From Gemmatimonadaceae bacterium (GTDB taxonomy: Bacteria > Gemmatimonadota > Gemmatimonadetes > Gemmatimonadales > Gemmatimonadaceae), in contig JALHNZ010000008.1 of NCBI GenBank assembly GCA_022843265.1, positions 38,095-102,094 of the forward strand: 64,000 bases of DNA. The letters run 5' to 3'. A model generated the notes under the pieces. The model was not told the DNA's origin. It saw only the letters and a program-made list of their open reading frames with translations, and did not search any database. Position numbers and translations under genes: made by a program. The stretch's first letter is position 1. Every line of letters begins with the position of its first letter. Below, one piece after another: positions 43,044 through 52,276 of this stretch.

Positions 43044-45317
43044 ATGCGCGCGCCAAGGCAACATCTCTTGCAACGTGTCCAGCAATATGCAATGCAACAA
43101 CTGAAACCACGGCTGACACATGCTCGCGGCGTGTCAGGGCTCCTGCCCATGGCACGCGTTGGTGCAATGCTACTCTGCGCGGTCAGTGTGGGGTGCGTAC
43201 CAACGACCGGCAAGGTACCCGCACCCGCGGAGCCTGTCGCCGCCGTTGTGCCCGTGCGTGCCCCGTGGATTGCGTCCACGCCCGCCGCCGCGGCGCGCAG
43301 TGAAGGTGAGGCGCTCTCTCGTTTGCAGCAACTGGCTGACGTGTGGCACGCGGCGCGCTGGTTTCATCCGGACCTGATCGATCGGGCCGCTGCGTGGGAC
43401 ACGGCGTATTTGCGACATGTTGATGCGATACGTGCGACGACGGATGAAGCAAATTTTGCGGAAGCCATGTCGGCGCTGCTACGCGAGATCGGCGACGCGG
43501 AAACACGCGTGGTGCGTGATACCGTGATGAGCGAGCGCATGGCACCACCCGCACCGTCATCGTTCGCGGGTGCGTTGGTAACGCCGGTACGCCGGAGCCT
43601 TCGGCGTGGTATAGGCGAAGGCATGCGCGCGTTGGATGGGCTCACTGGTGCGCCCGCCGATACGGGTGCGCAGCCCGGCTGCTGTGCCACGTGGACACTG
43701 CACAGTGGTCCCGTGATTCGCGGCACCGGCCATCGCGACTCCGTTGCGGTGCAATCCATTCGGATAGGCGATCAATCGGTGATTCCAGCCGCGATGTTCG
43801 CGCTGCATCAAGCGGGCGCTGTTCGCTTCGTTTCGGCCGAGACCGGTGTGTTGCATTCCGATGCTGCAGCCGTACACATCAAACTGGGCGACAACGCGTA
43901 CGCACGTATTCGTATTGAAGAGCTGTTGCTCGCAGATGGCCGCTCGATTGCGACGCGGGCGGACTCCGTGGCTGGCACCGCGAGCACGGTGGCCACGGCG
44001 CCGCCGCGTGGCACTGCGTCACGACTCGGCGTCTCGCAGGGCGAAAGCCACGGACACACATCGGCCGAGCCATATCCGTCGCTGGCCGAACGGTTGCTCG
44101 CCGTGACCAAGCTGTGGGGCACCGTGCGCGCGTTGAATCCGTACCTGCCCATGGCGGATGAGTCATGGGATGACATGTTCGCACGCGCGATTGGCGAAGT
44201 GGAAGAAGCGTCGTCGGCGCGCGCATATTCGGTGGCGATGGCGCGCTTTGTGGCGTCGCTCGATGCGTCGCAGGCGAGCATTGTGGTTCCTGACCATCCT
44301 GAGTTTGGAGCGCGCGAAGGTCGCGTGCCGTTTCAGATTCGGCTGGTCGATCGACGCGCGATTGTATCCGAGATCAGCGAAGCGACGGCGGCACAACTCA
44401 GCGTATTTCGCGGTGACGAGATCGTGGCGATTGGTGGTGAGCCGATCGACAAACGATTGGATCGACTGCGTGAGTATGTATCGGCGTCGAACGCCTGGTC
44501 GCGCGAGCAGCTGTTGGAACAGTGGTTGCTCTCTGGCCCGGCGGGCGCGGTCTCTACGTTTCGTGTGCAGCCCGCCAGTGGTGGGGCGTCGAACATCGAG
44601 CTGCGGTACGAGCCGCGTGAAGTTGCTGAAGCGCCTCGTGTGTTGCGCGAGGTGCAAACGTTGGCGAATGGCGTAGTTCGTGTGCGGCTTGGTGCAATGG
44701 CGCAAAATGAAGACGCGGCACTGCCTGGCGCGGTGGCGACGGCATCGGCGGTGATTGTGGACGCGCGCGGCGTGCACAGTGCGGAGTCATTACGCTGGCT
44801 CGCGGGCTCACTGCTCGATGCGGATAGTCGTGCGTACGCCCGCGATGATGTCAGCGAGATAGTTGCGCCACCTCGCGGGGCGTTGCGCAGCCCGGAGCTG
44901 GACCCTGCACGGCAGTTTACACGAACGGAACGGCGCACCGGCGCGGTGCGCGGCGAGTTGTTCAGCGGACCCATGGCAATTCTTGTGGATGCGTCCACGC
45001 GCGGTGACGGCGAGCTTCTGGTTTTGCGTTTGGCTGCGGGAGCGGGTCGTCGCGTCGTGGTTGGATCAACCACAGCGGGAGCCGTTGGTCAGACCGCAAC
45101 GCTGTCGCTGCCGGGCGGCGTGCAGGCCACGTATCCGGTGAGCGATGTGCGATATCCCGATGGTCGGTTCGTTCAACGACTCGGCGTTGCTCCCGGCATT
45201 CTTGTGGAGCCGACGGTGGCCGGTGTGCGCAGCGGCCGGGATGAAGTGCTGGAAGCGGCACAGCGCTGGATCACGCAGCAACTCGCCCCATCGGCGCCGA
45301 TTCGTCGCCGCGAGTGA
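43044..45317 (+). CDS. S41-like peptidase-fold lipoprotein, active-site residues altered
   Basis: A 757-residue protein behind a good GGGAGG site. A lipobox-like AVSVGC follows the N-terminal hydrophobic stretch at about residue 40-51. A PDZ-like domain (VSEISEATAAQLSVFRGDEIVAIGGEPIDKRL) precedes the S41 C-terminal protease fold (FSGPMAILVDASTRGDGELLVL ... VVVGSTTAGAVGQTATLSLPGGVQATYPVSDVRYPDG). The usual nucleophile context TxSxxE reads TRGDGE, with Gly at the Ser position, so the protein may be a non-catalytic binder or use another residue. It overlaps hrpB by 4 bp. Confidence 0.72.
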   Translation: MRAPRQHLLQRVQQYAMQQLKPRLTHARGVSGLLPMARVGAMLLCAVSVGCVPTTGKVPAPAEPVAAVVPVRAPWIASTPAAAARSEGEALSRLQQLADVWHAARWFHPDLIDRAAAWDTAYLRHVDAIRATTDEANFAEAMSALLREIGDAETRVVRDTVMSERMAPPAPSSFAGALVTPVRRSLRRGIGEGMRALDGLTGAPADTGAQPGCCATWTLHSGPVIRGTGHRDSVAVQSIRIGDQSVIPAAMFALHQAGAVRFVSAETGVLHSDAAAVHIKLGDNAYARIRIEELLLADGRSIATRADSVAGTASTVATAPPRGTASRLGVSQGESHGHTSAEPYPSLAERLLAVTKLWGTVRALNPYLPMADESWDDMFARAIGEVEEASSARAYSVAMARFVASLDASQASIVVPDHPEFGAREGRVPFQIRLVDRRAIVSEISEATAAQLSVFRGDEIVAIGGEPIDKRLDRLREYVSASNAWSREQLLEQWLLSGPAGAVSTFRVQPASGGASNIELRYEPREVAEAPRVLREVQTLANGVVRVRLGAMAQNEDAALPGAVATASAVIVDARGVHSAESLRWLAGSLLDADSRAYARDDVSEIVAPPRGALRSPELDPARQFTRTERRTGAVRGELFSGPMAILVDASTRGDGELLVLRLAAGAGRRVVVGSTTAGAVGQTATLSLPGGVQATYPVSDVRYPDGRFVQRLGVAPGILVEPTVAGVRSGRDEVLEAAQRWITQQLAPSAPIRRRE

Positions 45318-47848
45318 GCACCCTTCCGATTCATGATGTCTTGCCGGCACTGCTGGCGGCACTTGGTGATCGATCGCTCGCAGTGCTTGAAGCGCCACCG
45401 GGTGCGGGCAAAACAACGGTGGTGCCACTCGCACTTTTGGACCAGCCGTGGTTGTCGGGGCAGCGTGTGCTCATGCTTGAGCCGCGCCGACTGGCCGCGC
45501 GCGCAGCGGCCTCGTATATGTCGCGCACGCTCAGAGAGCCGGTGGGGCAGACCGTTGGCTATCGTGTGCGCGGTGAGTCGCGTGTGAGTGCTCGCACACG
45601 GGTAGAGATTGTGACCGAGGGTGTGCTCACGCGCATGCTGGCCACCGATCCGCTGCTCGAAGGCGTGGGTGCCGTGTTGTTCGACGAGTTTCACGAACGT
45701 TCGCTGAACGCCGACCTCGGACTCGCACTCACCCTGCAAACGCAGTCGTTGTTGCGACCGGAACTGCGTGTGCTTGTCATGTCGGCGACGCTCGACGGAA
45801 ACGCCGTGGCGCGATTGATTGCCGACGAGCGCGGCGACGCACCGGTTCTTCGCAGCAGCGGCCGCATGTTCCCCGTGGCCACCGAGTACCGTGCGCCACG
45901 AGATCGCGAACGCATGGAATCACACGTGGTGCGCGTGTTGCGCGAAGTCCTGCAGCAGCACGAGGGCGACGTACTCGTATTCCTGCCGGGCGCGCGCGAG
46001 ATCCGACGTTCGGCCGATCTGCTCGCCGATGTCGTAGCAATGCACAACGCGTCACGGGTCTCTGTGCATCAGCTTTTTGGCATGATGCCGCTGGCAGCGC
46101 AGGACGCAGCCATTGCGCCCGCACCGGCCGGCGAACGGAAGATTGTACTGGCCACCTCGATTGCACAAACAAGCCTGACCATCGAAGGCGTGCGTGTGGT
46201 GGTCGATGCGGGGCGCGAACGACTGCCGCGCTTCGACCCGCGTGTTGGATTGTCGCGTCTTGAAACGGTGCGCGAAAGTCATGCGGCAGCGGAGCAGCGT
46301 CGTGGTCGAGCGGGTCGCGTAGCACCAGGGGTGTGTTATCGCTTGTGGGACGAGCATGAGCAGGCCATGTTGCCGCCGCGCACGCGACCGGAGATTCTTG
46401 ACGCAGATTTAGCGCCGCTTGCGCTCGATCTGGCGGATGCGGGCGTGACGGACGCCGCGTCGTTGCGTTGGCTTGATGTACCTTCGCCAGCGGCGCTCGC
46501 ACAAAGCCGCAGTGTTCTGCGCATGTTAGGGGCACTCGACGACAACGACCGGATCTCGGCACACGGTCGCGCCATGAGTGCGCTGCCTGTGCATCCGCGA
46601 CTTGCTCATTTGTTGCTGCAGGCCAGGGTGCGGGGCGAGGGCGTGCTCGGCGCTATCGTGGCGGCGTGTGTGGAAGAACGCGACTTCCTGCGTGGCGCTG
46701 GACGCAGCGCGCCGTCTGACCTGCGGCTGCGCGTTGAGCTTGTGCAAGGTGGTTCCGCTTCCGCAATGACGCATGATCTGCACGGTGCGACCGTGGACCG
46801 CGATGCGGTGCGGCGTGTGCGCGAGACGGCGCGTGATCTCGCGCAGCGCGCCGATGTCCCGTGGCGGGAACAGCGTGAGAACACAGATGCCTGCGGGACG
46901 CTGCTCGCGTTGGCATTTCCCGATCGGGTGGCGCAACAGCGATCAGGACAGCGCGGTCGGTACATTTTGCGCAACGGAACCGGCGCCTCGCTGCCACCAG
47001 GCGATGCGCTTGATGGCACACCGTTTCTGTCAATTGCAGAACTTGATGGTGCGCCGCCGGAGTATCGCATTGTTCGCGCAACGGCTCTAACGGAAGATGA
47101 AGTGCGCGACGCTTTTGCTGACGACCTGAAACAGACCGATCTGATCGACTGGGACGACAGCGCTGACCGAATACGTGCGCGTCGACAAACGCAGCTCGGT
47201 GCCCTGGTGCTCCACGATGCACCGCTACGTGAGGTGTCGCCCGATGTGGTGCACCGGGTGTTGCTCGACATGATCACGCGTCGCGGCATTGCGGCACTCC
47301 CGTGGTCTCGCAATGCGGCACGCTTGCGAGAGCGGCTCGCCTTTGTGCACGCGCATGATGCGTTGTGGCCCGATGTCGCTGATGACGCACTGCAACATGA
47401 CATCAACGAGTGGCTCGGCCCGTCGCTGCATGGCGTCACGCGCTTGAGCGACATTCATGACAACCTGTTGCACGAGGCGCTACTGTCGTTGCTCGATTGG
47501 TCGCGCCGAGCGGCGCTGGACCGGTTGGCGCCTACACACATTGCGGTGCCGAGTGGTTCACAGATTGCGGTGGACTACAGCGATCCGGCGGCGCCAGTGC
47601 TCGCCGTGAAGCTGCAAGAGGTCTTTGGCTGGTCCAACACGCCAACCATCTGTGACGGTCGTGTTCCGCTCACTTTGCACCTGCTCTCACCGGCGCAGCG
47701 ACCGGTGCAAGTCACGCGTGATCTCGCGGGCTTCTGGCGCGACGGATACTTCGAGGTACGCAAGGAGTTGCGCGGTCGATATCCCCGGCATCCGTGGCCT
47801 GATGATCCGTTGTCTGCCGAGGCGACACGTCGCGCGAAGCCGCGCTAA
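45314..47848 (+). CDS. hrpB: ATP-dependent RNA helicase HrpB
   Basis: An 844-residue DEAH-type helicase starting at GTG 45314, inside the preceding stop. Walker A APPGAGKTTVVPLALL (about 25-40), DEFH box LFDEFHERSLNADL (about 115), SAT motif VMSATLDG, and motif V/VI VLATSIAQTSLTIEGVRVVVDAG and EQRRGRAGRVAPGVCYRLW. The HA2 and HrpB C-terminal regions are complete, ending at DLAGFWRDGYFEVRKELRGRYPRHPWPDDP, which is diagnostic for HrpB. Role in RNA metabolism is not well defined. Confidence 0.95.
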   Translation: MSTLPIHDVLPALLAALGDRSLAVLEAPPGAGKTTVVPLALLDQPWLSGQRVLMLEPRRLAARAAASYMSRTLREPVGQTVGYRVRGESRVSARTRVEIVTEGVLTRMLATDPLLEGVGAVLFDEFHERSLNADLGLALTLQTQSLLRPELRVLVMSATLDGNAVARLIADERGDAPVLRSSGRMFPVATEYRAPRDRERMESHVVRVLREVLQQHEGDVLVFLPGAREIRRSADLLADVVAMHNASRVSVHQLFGMMPLAAQDAAIAPAPAGERKIVLATSIAQTSLTIEGVRVVVDAGRERLPRFDPRVGLSRLETVRESHAAAEQRRGRAGRVAPGVCYRLWDEHEQAMLPPRTRPEILDADLAPLALDLADAGVTDAASLRWLDVPSPAALAQSRSVLRMLGALDDNDRISAHGRAMSALPVHPRLAHLLLQARVRGEGVLGAIVAACVEERDFLRGAGRSAPSDLRLRVELVQGGSASAMTHDLHGATVDRDAVRRVRETARDLAQRADVPWREQRENTDACGTLLALAFPDRVAQQRSGQRGRYILRNGTGASLPPGDALDGTPFLSIAELDGAPPEYRIVRATALTEDEVRDAFADDLKQTDLIDWDDSADRIRARRQTQLGALVLHDAPLREVSPDVVHRVLLDMITRRGIAALPWSRNAARLRERLAFVHAHDALWPDVADDALQHDINEWLGPSLHGVTRLSDIHDNLLHEALLSLLDWSRRAALDRLAPTHIAVPSGSQIAVDYSDPAAPVLAVKLQEVFGWSNTPTICDGRVPLTLHLLSPAQRPVQVTRDLAGFWRDGYFEVRKELRGRYPRHPWPDDPLSAEATRRAKPR

Positions 47849-47884
47849 AACAACGCGCGCGTGGGCGATGTGCAGGGGTCAGTG

Positions 47885-48292
47885 TTAACGCAGCATCCAG
47901 TCGCCGGATTCAACGCGCCTGCTCGAGGCGGGCGGTTGATTGTATCGATACATCCATGCTTCCTGTTCACTGCCGTCTTCAAAACGCACCGGGACTCGCA
48001 CGCGCAGGAAGAGCGAACCGAAACGCGCGTCGGGTGCAAAGCCTTCGTATTGGTCGAGCATCGCGAGTGTTTGTTCGGCCACTTCCGCACGGAGCGCCCA
48101 TACCTCGCCGTACACTCGTTCCGATTCATGCTCAGCGGCAACGCATGCAGGGAATGGGCCCGTGTCGTACAGCACGCCCGATACACTGGCGTCACCAACG
48201 TAGGTAGCGGAGCTGGCGAGGCGTTCACCCATGAGTGTTCCCGCGCCGCGCCGAAGTGTACCGTATGTGAAGAGCAATGCCTGTGCACTCAT
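47885..48292 (-). CDS. gamma-glutamylcyclotransferase-like protein
   Basis: A 135-residue protein whose ATG at 48292 overlaps the aminotransferase stop (ATGA). LLFTYGTLRRGAGT is the substrate-loop motif YGxLxxG of GGCT/YtfP proteins; GVLYDTGPFPACV and VYGEVWAL follow, with the catalytic acid in LDQYEGF. The fold releases 5-oxoproline from gamma-glutamyl compounds. Members of the small GGACT-like group act on gamma-glutamylamines. Cotranscribed with the exported aminotransferase. Confidence 0.87.
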   Translation of the reverse strand: MSAQALLFTYGTLRRGAGTLMGERLASSATYVGDASVSGVLYDTGPFPACVAAEHESERVYGEVWALRAEVAEQTLAMLDQYEGFAPDARFGSLFLRVRVPVRFEDGSEQEAWMYRYNQPPASSRRVESGDWMLR

Positions 48293-49473
48293 GCGCGCAG
48301 CGCGTCGGGGAGGACACGAACCAGCGCGTGCATTTCCTCTGGTGTGCCAATGCTGATACGCACCCAGTCGAGATACGGCGGAAAGGCGCGTCCAACCGTA
48401 AAGTTTTTCGCCGCGAGCGCTGCTTGCACAGTTGCAGTCGGGATTCCAGCGTGCACAAAAATGAAGTTCGCGTGCGACACCGATTGTTTCCTGCCCATTG
48501 TTTGCACAGCCGCGCGGAGGATTTCGCGACCCTCGGCGTTTTTTGTGCGGCAGAACTCCTGCCATTCCGTATCGGCCACGGCCGCGATTGCCGCGCGTGC
48601 AGCCAGTGCGTTTGGTACGCCGGTGGTGAATCCTTGCATGCGTGCGATAATATCGGGCCGCGCGATGGCAAATCCGATGCGACACCCCGCCAGTCCGTGG
48701 ATCTTGGACGCGGTACGCAGCACAATCACGTTCTCTCCTTTGACAACCAGATCGGTCATGCTGCGGTAGGACGGATCCGTGACGTAATCGTGATAGGCTT
48801 CATCGACGAGCACAGGCGTGCGTTTTGCGGTGCTCACCACGTAGTCGCGCAGTGTGGCGTCAGGCACCAGCGTGCCGGTGGGATTGTTCGGATTACACAC
48901 AAACACCAGGCCCACGCTCGAAACGAGCCGCTGATCCATGGCGTTCAGGTCGTGCACATGATCTTCCGTCAGCGGCACGCGATGTACGGTGAGTCCCATG
49001 TGTTCCGCGTACTGCGGCAATGCTTCGAAGGTGGGGTCGGCCGTGAGGATATCCGCACCTCGCATGCCGAAGGTGAGCGCGGCAATGCACAGCACTTCCC
49101 GCGAGCCCTGCGTGACCATGACACACTCGGCTGGCACGCCGGCGTACTTGGCGTAGGCGTCACGGAGGACGCGAATTGATGGGGTGCCATATTTGTTGTG
49201 CTCATCCCAGGCGTCGGTCATGGCCTGCCGAGCTCGGGGCGACATCCCGTACGGATTCTCGTTGGACTGCAGTCGCGCCGGACCCGCCACGTGTCGCTGT
49301 CGCTGTACTGCGCGTGCGTAGTCCTCAATGTCTCCCGGATCAGACCACGACACGGGCGCCGGCGCGGCGGGAAGCGCTCCCGGCAGGAGCAGCCCTGCGC
49401 CAACACCGAGCGAAGTGGTGCGCAACCAGGCACGACGGGAGAGCGGAGACGTCATTGTGGCGACCTCAGCCAT
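48289..49473 (-). CDS. Tat-exported HisC-like aminotransferase
   Basis: A 394-residue fold-type I PLP enzyme with a twin-arginine leader (PLSRRAWLRTTSLGVGAGLLLPGALPA). LQSNENPYGMSPRA, VTQGSREVLCIAALTF, VFVCNPNNPTGTLV, VLVDEAYHDYV and the PLP lysine in LRTASKIHGLAGCRIGFA are those of histidinol-phosphate aminotransferase relatives. Because the Tat leader would send it, folded with PLP, to the periplasm, it is unlikely to be the histidine-pathway enzyme. ATG 49455 is an alternative start. Cotranscribed with the cyclotransferase gene. Confidence 0.83.
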   Translation of the reverse strand: MAEVATMTSPLSRRAWLRTTSLGVGAGLLLPGALPAAPAPVSWSDPGDIEDYARAVQRQRHVAGPARLQSNENPYGMSPRARQAMTDAWDEHNKYGTPSIRVLRDAYAKYAGVPAECVMVTQGSREVLCIAALTFGMRGADILTADPTFEALPQYAEHMGLTVHRVPLTEDHVHDLNAMDQRLVSSVGLVFVCNPNNPTGTLVPDATLRDYVVSTAKRTPVLVDEAYHDYVTDPSYRSMTDLVVKGENVIVLRTASKIHGLAGCRIGFAIARPDIIARMQGFTTGVPNALAARAAIAAVADTEWQEFCRTKNAEGREILRAAVQTMGRKQSVSHANFIFVHAGIPTATVQAALAAKNFTVGRAFPPYLDWVRISIGTPEEMHALVRVLPDALRA

Positions 49474-49671
49474 ACGGAGGGGGGATTTGCGGGCAAAGTG
49501 TGATCTACCGTGCCTGACTGCAATGTGCGACCTACTACCTTTCCCTCGCTAGCGTAGGATCAACTTTACGTCGAATTCTGTGATACCGGTCTCGTACAAT
49601 GCCTTGGCGTTGCGGCGATGATCGTGTGATGGCGATTCCGCAATCACAGTGCTTTCTACTTTCAGGCTCGC

Positions 49672-50091
49672 ATGTTCCGACCGTTTTCCATTGAGTGGGC
49701 AGACGCCTTTCGTGATGCCATCAACGCGGACGCCCAGTACGCGGCAGTCGCGAAGAGTTGGACGTGGCCAGTGGCGCTTGTGCTGGACGCCACGCCGTCG
49801 TACGGATATCCCCAGCCCGTTGCCGTGCAGTTCACGCTGGATCGTGGACACTGTTCCGCAGCCGTGATCATGCCGCCACACACCGTGAGCGCCACGTTTG
49901 TCTTGCGTGCTGATTATGAGACGTGGAAGGAAGTGGCGCGTGACGGTCTCGATCCCATCGTCGCCGTGACGCAGGGTCGAGTGAAGTTCACCGGCCCGCT
50001 CGGCACGTTGCTGATGCATGCCAAGGCCGCCTCGGCGTTGGTCGGTGCGGCGCGCGTTGTTCCTACCGCCTTCCCCGACGACCCAGAGTGA
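49672..50091 (+). CDS. SCP2 sterol-transfer-fold protein
   Basis: A 139-residue protein. FRPFSIEWADAFRDAINADAQYAAVAKSWTWPVALVLD, ATFVLRADYETWKEVARDGLDPIVAVTQGRVKFTGPLGTLLMHAKAASALVGAARVVP fits the SCP2 domain, with the common GRVKFxGxL strand. The domain has a hydrophobic pocket for a lipid or acyl ligand. The stop overlaps the next start as GTGA, so it is coupled to the EamA transporter gene. Confidence 0.75.
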   Translation: MFRPFSIEWADAFRDAINADAQYAAVAKSWTWPVALVLDATPSYGYPQPVAVQFTLDRGHCSAAVIMPPHTVSATFVLRADYETWKEVARDGLDPIVAVTQGRVKFTGPLGTLLMHAKAASALVGAARVVPTAFPDDPE

Positions 50092-51020
50092 CACCGACTG
50101 CCGGAGCGGAGAGTACGAAGCCACCGCAGTGGCAGCTCGTGCTTGCGTTCCTTTGCATTTATGTCGTGTGGGGCAGCACCTATCTCGCGATGAAGTTCGC
50201 GGTGGATACGATTCCACCGTTCCTGATGGGTGCGACGCGGTTTTTGATTGCGGGCGGCCTGCTGGTCGCCTGGAGCGTGTGGCGCGGCCGCGCGCAGGTG
50301 AGCCGAGCCGCGTTGCAAAGCGCGGCCATTGTGGGCGGACTGTTGCTGTTCTGGGGCAATGGATCGGTTGCCTGGTCAGCGCAGCGTGTCCCGTCCGGCA
50401 TGATGTCGCTGCTCGTGGCGACGGTACCGCTCTACATGGTGCTGATCGAAGGGGCGCGCGGGCGAAAACCAACGTTCGCGCAGCTGGTGGGCGTGGCGAT
50501 CGGTCTTGTTGGCGTGAGTCTGCTGGTGTTGCCAGCCGACGGTTCGTGGCGAAATGCGCCGGTTGATCCAGTTGGTGCGGCGGTGTTGGCGCTGGGTTCG
50601 TTCGCGTGGACGGCGGGTTCGCTGTACTCGCGCACCGCAACACAAGCGCCGTATGCACCAATGGCAAGTGGTTTGCAAATGCTGTGCGGCGGAGCCATGC
50701 TGCTGGTGCTCGGCATTGCATCGGGTGAGACGGCGCGTCTTTCGCTCGACCTGATGTCGCCGCGCTCCATGTGGGCGGTTGCGTATCTCATTGTGTTCGG
50801 CTCGCTGGTCGGCTTCAGCACGTACATGTGGTTATTGCAGAAGGCCAGTCCAAGCGCGGTGGGTACGTACGCGTATGTGAACCCGGCGGTTGCTGTGTTG
50901 CTTGGCGTTGTGCTGGCCGGAGAAAAAGTGCCGGCACGTGGCGTGCTCGCCATGTCGGTGATTGTGGGCGGCGTGGCGCTGGTATCACTGGCGCCGAAAC
51001 GTGGAGCTCGGCGCACGTAA
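50088..51020 (+). CDS. EamA/DMT-family transporter
   Basis: A 310-residue inner-membrane protein with ten hydrophobic helices in two EamA repeats: LVLAFLCIYVVWGSTYLAMKFAVDTIPPFLMGATRFLIAGGLL opens the first, and VAYLIVFGSLVGFSTYMWLLQKASPSAVGTYAYVNPAVAVLLGVVLAGEKV lies in the second. The WGSTYLAMKF and YAYVNPAVAVLLG motifs are typical of YdcZ/RhaT-like exporters. Substrate unknown. Start GTG 50088 overlaps the SCP2 gene stop. Confidence 0.9.
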   Translation: MTPTAGAESTKPPQWQLVLAFLCIYVVWGSTYLAMKFAVDTIPPFLMGATRFLIAGGLLVAWSVWRGRAQVSRAALQSAAIVGGLLLFWGNGSVAWSAQRVPSGMMSLLVATVPLYMVLIEGARGRKPTFAQLVGVAIGLVGVSLLVLPADGSWRNAPVDPVGAAVLALGSFAWTAGSLYSRTATQAPYAPMASGLQMLCGGAMLLVLGIASGETARLSLDLMSPRSMWAVAYLIVFGSLVGFSTYMWLLQKASPSAVGTYAYVNPAVAVLLGVVLAGEKVPARGVLAMSVIVGGVALVSLAPKRGARRT

Positions 51021-51024
51021 CGCG

Positions 51025-51741
51025 TTAGCTGGTTTGCAACGCTTTCGTGAACGCACGAATGCGCGCGGCGTTCGTTCCAACATCGCTGCGACCAACGCGT
51101 GACATGGAACGCACATCAATGCGCGATCCGGTTTGATCTGCGCGAATGCGCACGATCACATCGTCTTTGAAGCCGAACCATGTGGTGGTGGCAGTTGCTT
51201 CGATGCGGCCGCCGGCCGAGTCCGCGTCAACGACTTCCCACCCCATTGCTGTGGCGGCGGACAGCGCGTTGCGAAACGCCTCCGGTGGTGCGTCGCGGAC
51301 GATAATCGGCCGGACGTCGGGGTATGCGGCTGCCTGCAGCGCGGCAATACTGTCACCGGCGTACCGGGAGCCGTTGGGGGCGCTGTCTCGCGCCGGCAAG
51401 AGCGCCATAAATAGCGGTGGATCCGCGCTGTCGGTGGTGATGTCGTGAATTGGCGGAACGGATCGCGCGGTGCGCGAGAAGCTCCATGGTACGAAAAACG
51501 TGACGGCGCCAAGTACAAGCGCGAGCAGCGGGCCCGCGAGCTTCGTACCGCGCGGCCTGGTGAGCAGCATCGCGAGCACCGCCACGATGCTGGCAGCGAT
51601 ACCCACGTAGGCGGAGTATCGAAGCATCAGGAGACCGGTCCGGAAATCCCACAGGCCGAGTCGGGTTCCGGTGCCAGAGGCGAGCAACATGCCAACGCCG
51701 ATCGCGGCTGTACTGAGCGCCACTGTGCGCAGCCAATTCAT
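51025..51741 (-). CDS. DUF1499 family membrane protein
   Basis: A 238-residue protein with three hydrophobic N-terminal segments (TVALSTAAIGVGMLLAS, YVGIAASIVAVLAMLLT, LLALVLGAVTFFVPW) and a C-terminal DUF1499 domain: AAYPDVRPIIVRDAPPEAFRNALSAATAMGWEVVDADSAGGRIEATATTTWFGFKDDVIVRIRADQTGSRIDVRSMSRVGRSDVGTNAARIRAF. The IDVRSxSRVGxSDxGxNAxRIR signature is firm. Function unknown. Convergent with the EamA gene (4 bp gap). Confidence 0.9.
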   Translation of the reverse strand: MNWLRTVALSTAAIGVGMLLASGTGTRLGLWDFRTGLLMLRYSAYVGIAASIVAVLAMLLTRPRGTKLAGPLLALVLGAVTFFVPWSFSRTARSVPPIHDITTDSADPPLFMALLPARDSAPNGSRYAGDSIAALQAAAYPDVRPIIVRDAPPEAFRNALSAATAMGWEVVDADSAGGRIEATATTTWFGFKDDVIVRIRADQTGSRIDVRSMSRVGRSDVGTNAARIRAFTKALQTS

Positions 51742-51857
51742 GAGAGTACTCCTGACATGACGTAAGTGAGACGCGCGCAGGTCGAAACCGCGGCGCCGGC
51801 CATTCCGTAGATTATGCTGCAGGTCTTTACACCACTGCCCTTCACAATGGGACGGCG

Positions 51858-52217
51858 ATGCAGAACCACATCAGAATTGTAGCGCTTGGCAACATGGCGC
51901 TCGGCGCTCTCGGAATCGTTGGCGCGATTCTTTTCATGCTCGGATTCAGCGTGGCCGGCCTGGCCAGCGGTGAGCTTGCAGGCGGAATTGTGCTCGGCTC
52001 AATCGGTGTGATTGGCGGCGCGTTCATCGCCGTGTACTCCCTGCCGCAGTTTATTGGCGGCCTTGGACTATTGGCGCGCAAGAACTGGGCGCGTTACGTG
52101 CTCATGGTAACGTCAGCGCTGTCGCTGTTCGGATTTCCGATCGGCACGATCCTTGGCGGTTACTCGCTCTGGGTGCTCACGAACAACGACACCAAGATGC
52201 TCACGTCTGGCTCGTAA
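51858..52217 (+). CDS. small membrane protein, 119 aa
   Basis: Three to four hydrophobic helices: IVALGNMALGALGIVGAILFMLGFSVAGLAS, GGIVLGSIGVIGGAFIAVYSLPQFIGGLGLLA and YVLMVTSALSLFGFPIGTILGGYSLWVLTN. The ending FPIGTILGGYSLWVL is common in small unnamed membrane proteins. No functional motif. A hairpin terminator follows. Confidence 0.65.
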   Translation: MQNHIRIVALGNMALGALGIVGAILFMLGFSVAGLASGELAGGIVLGSIGVIGGAFIAVYSLPQFIGGLGLLARKNWARYVLMVTSALSLFGFPIGTILGGYSLWVLTNNDTKMLTSGS

Positions 52218-52241
52218 AGTGTTTTGAGCGTTTTGTGTGAA

Positions 52242-52276
52242 GCGGCGCCCGTTGCCTTAGCGACGGGCGCCGTTTG
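52242..52276. terminator. bidirectional hairpin terminator overlapping the anti-sigma stop
   Basis: CGGCGCCCGT (52243-52252) pairs with ACGGGCGCCG (52263-52272), followed by TTT on the plus strand. It ends the small membrane-protein gene; the stop codon of the leftward anti-sigma gene (52257-52259) lies in the loop, so the same hairpin may end that operon. Confidence 0.65.

Noticed and set aside
49549-50721. 390-codon minus-strand frame across the SCP2 and EamA genes
   Set aside because: Antisense to two clear genes, Arg/Pro/Thr-rich translation. Its last 35 codons (ALYETGITEFDVKLILR) look more protein-like and lie in the intergenic gap, but codon use is poor and no start is near, so I do not call a gene or a remnant.
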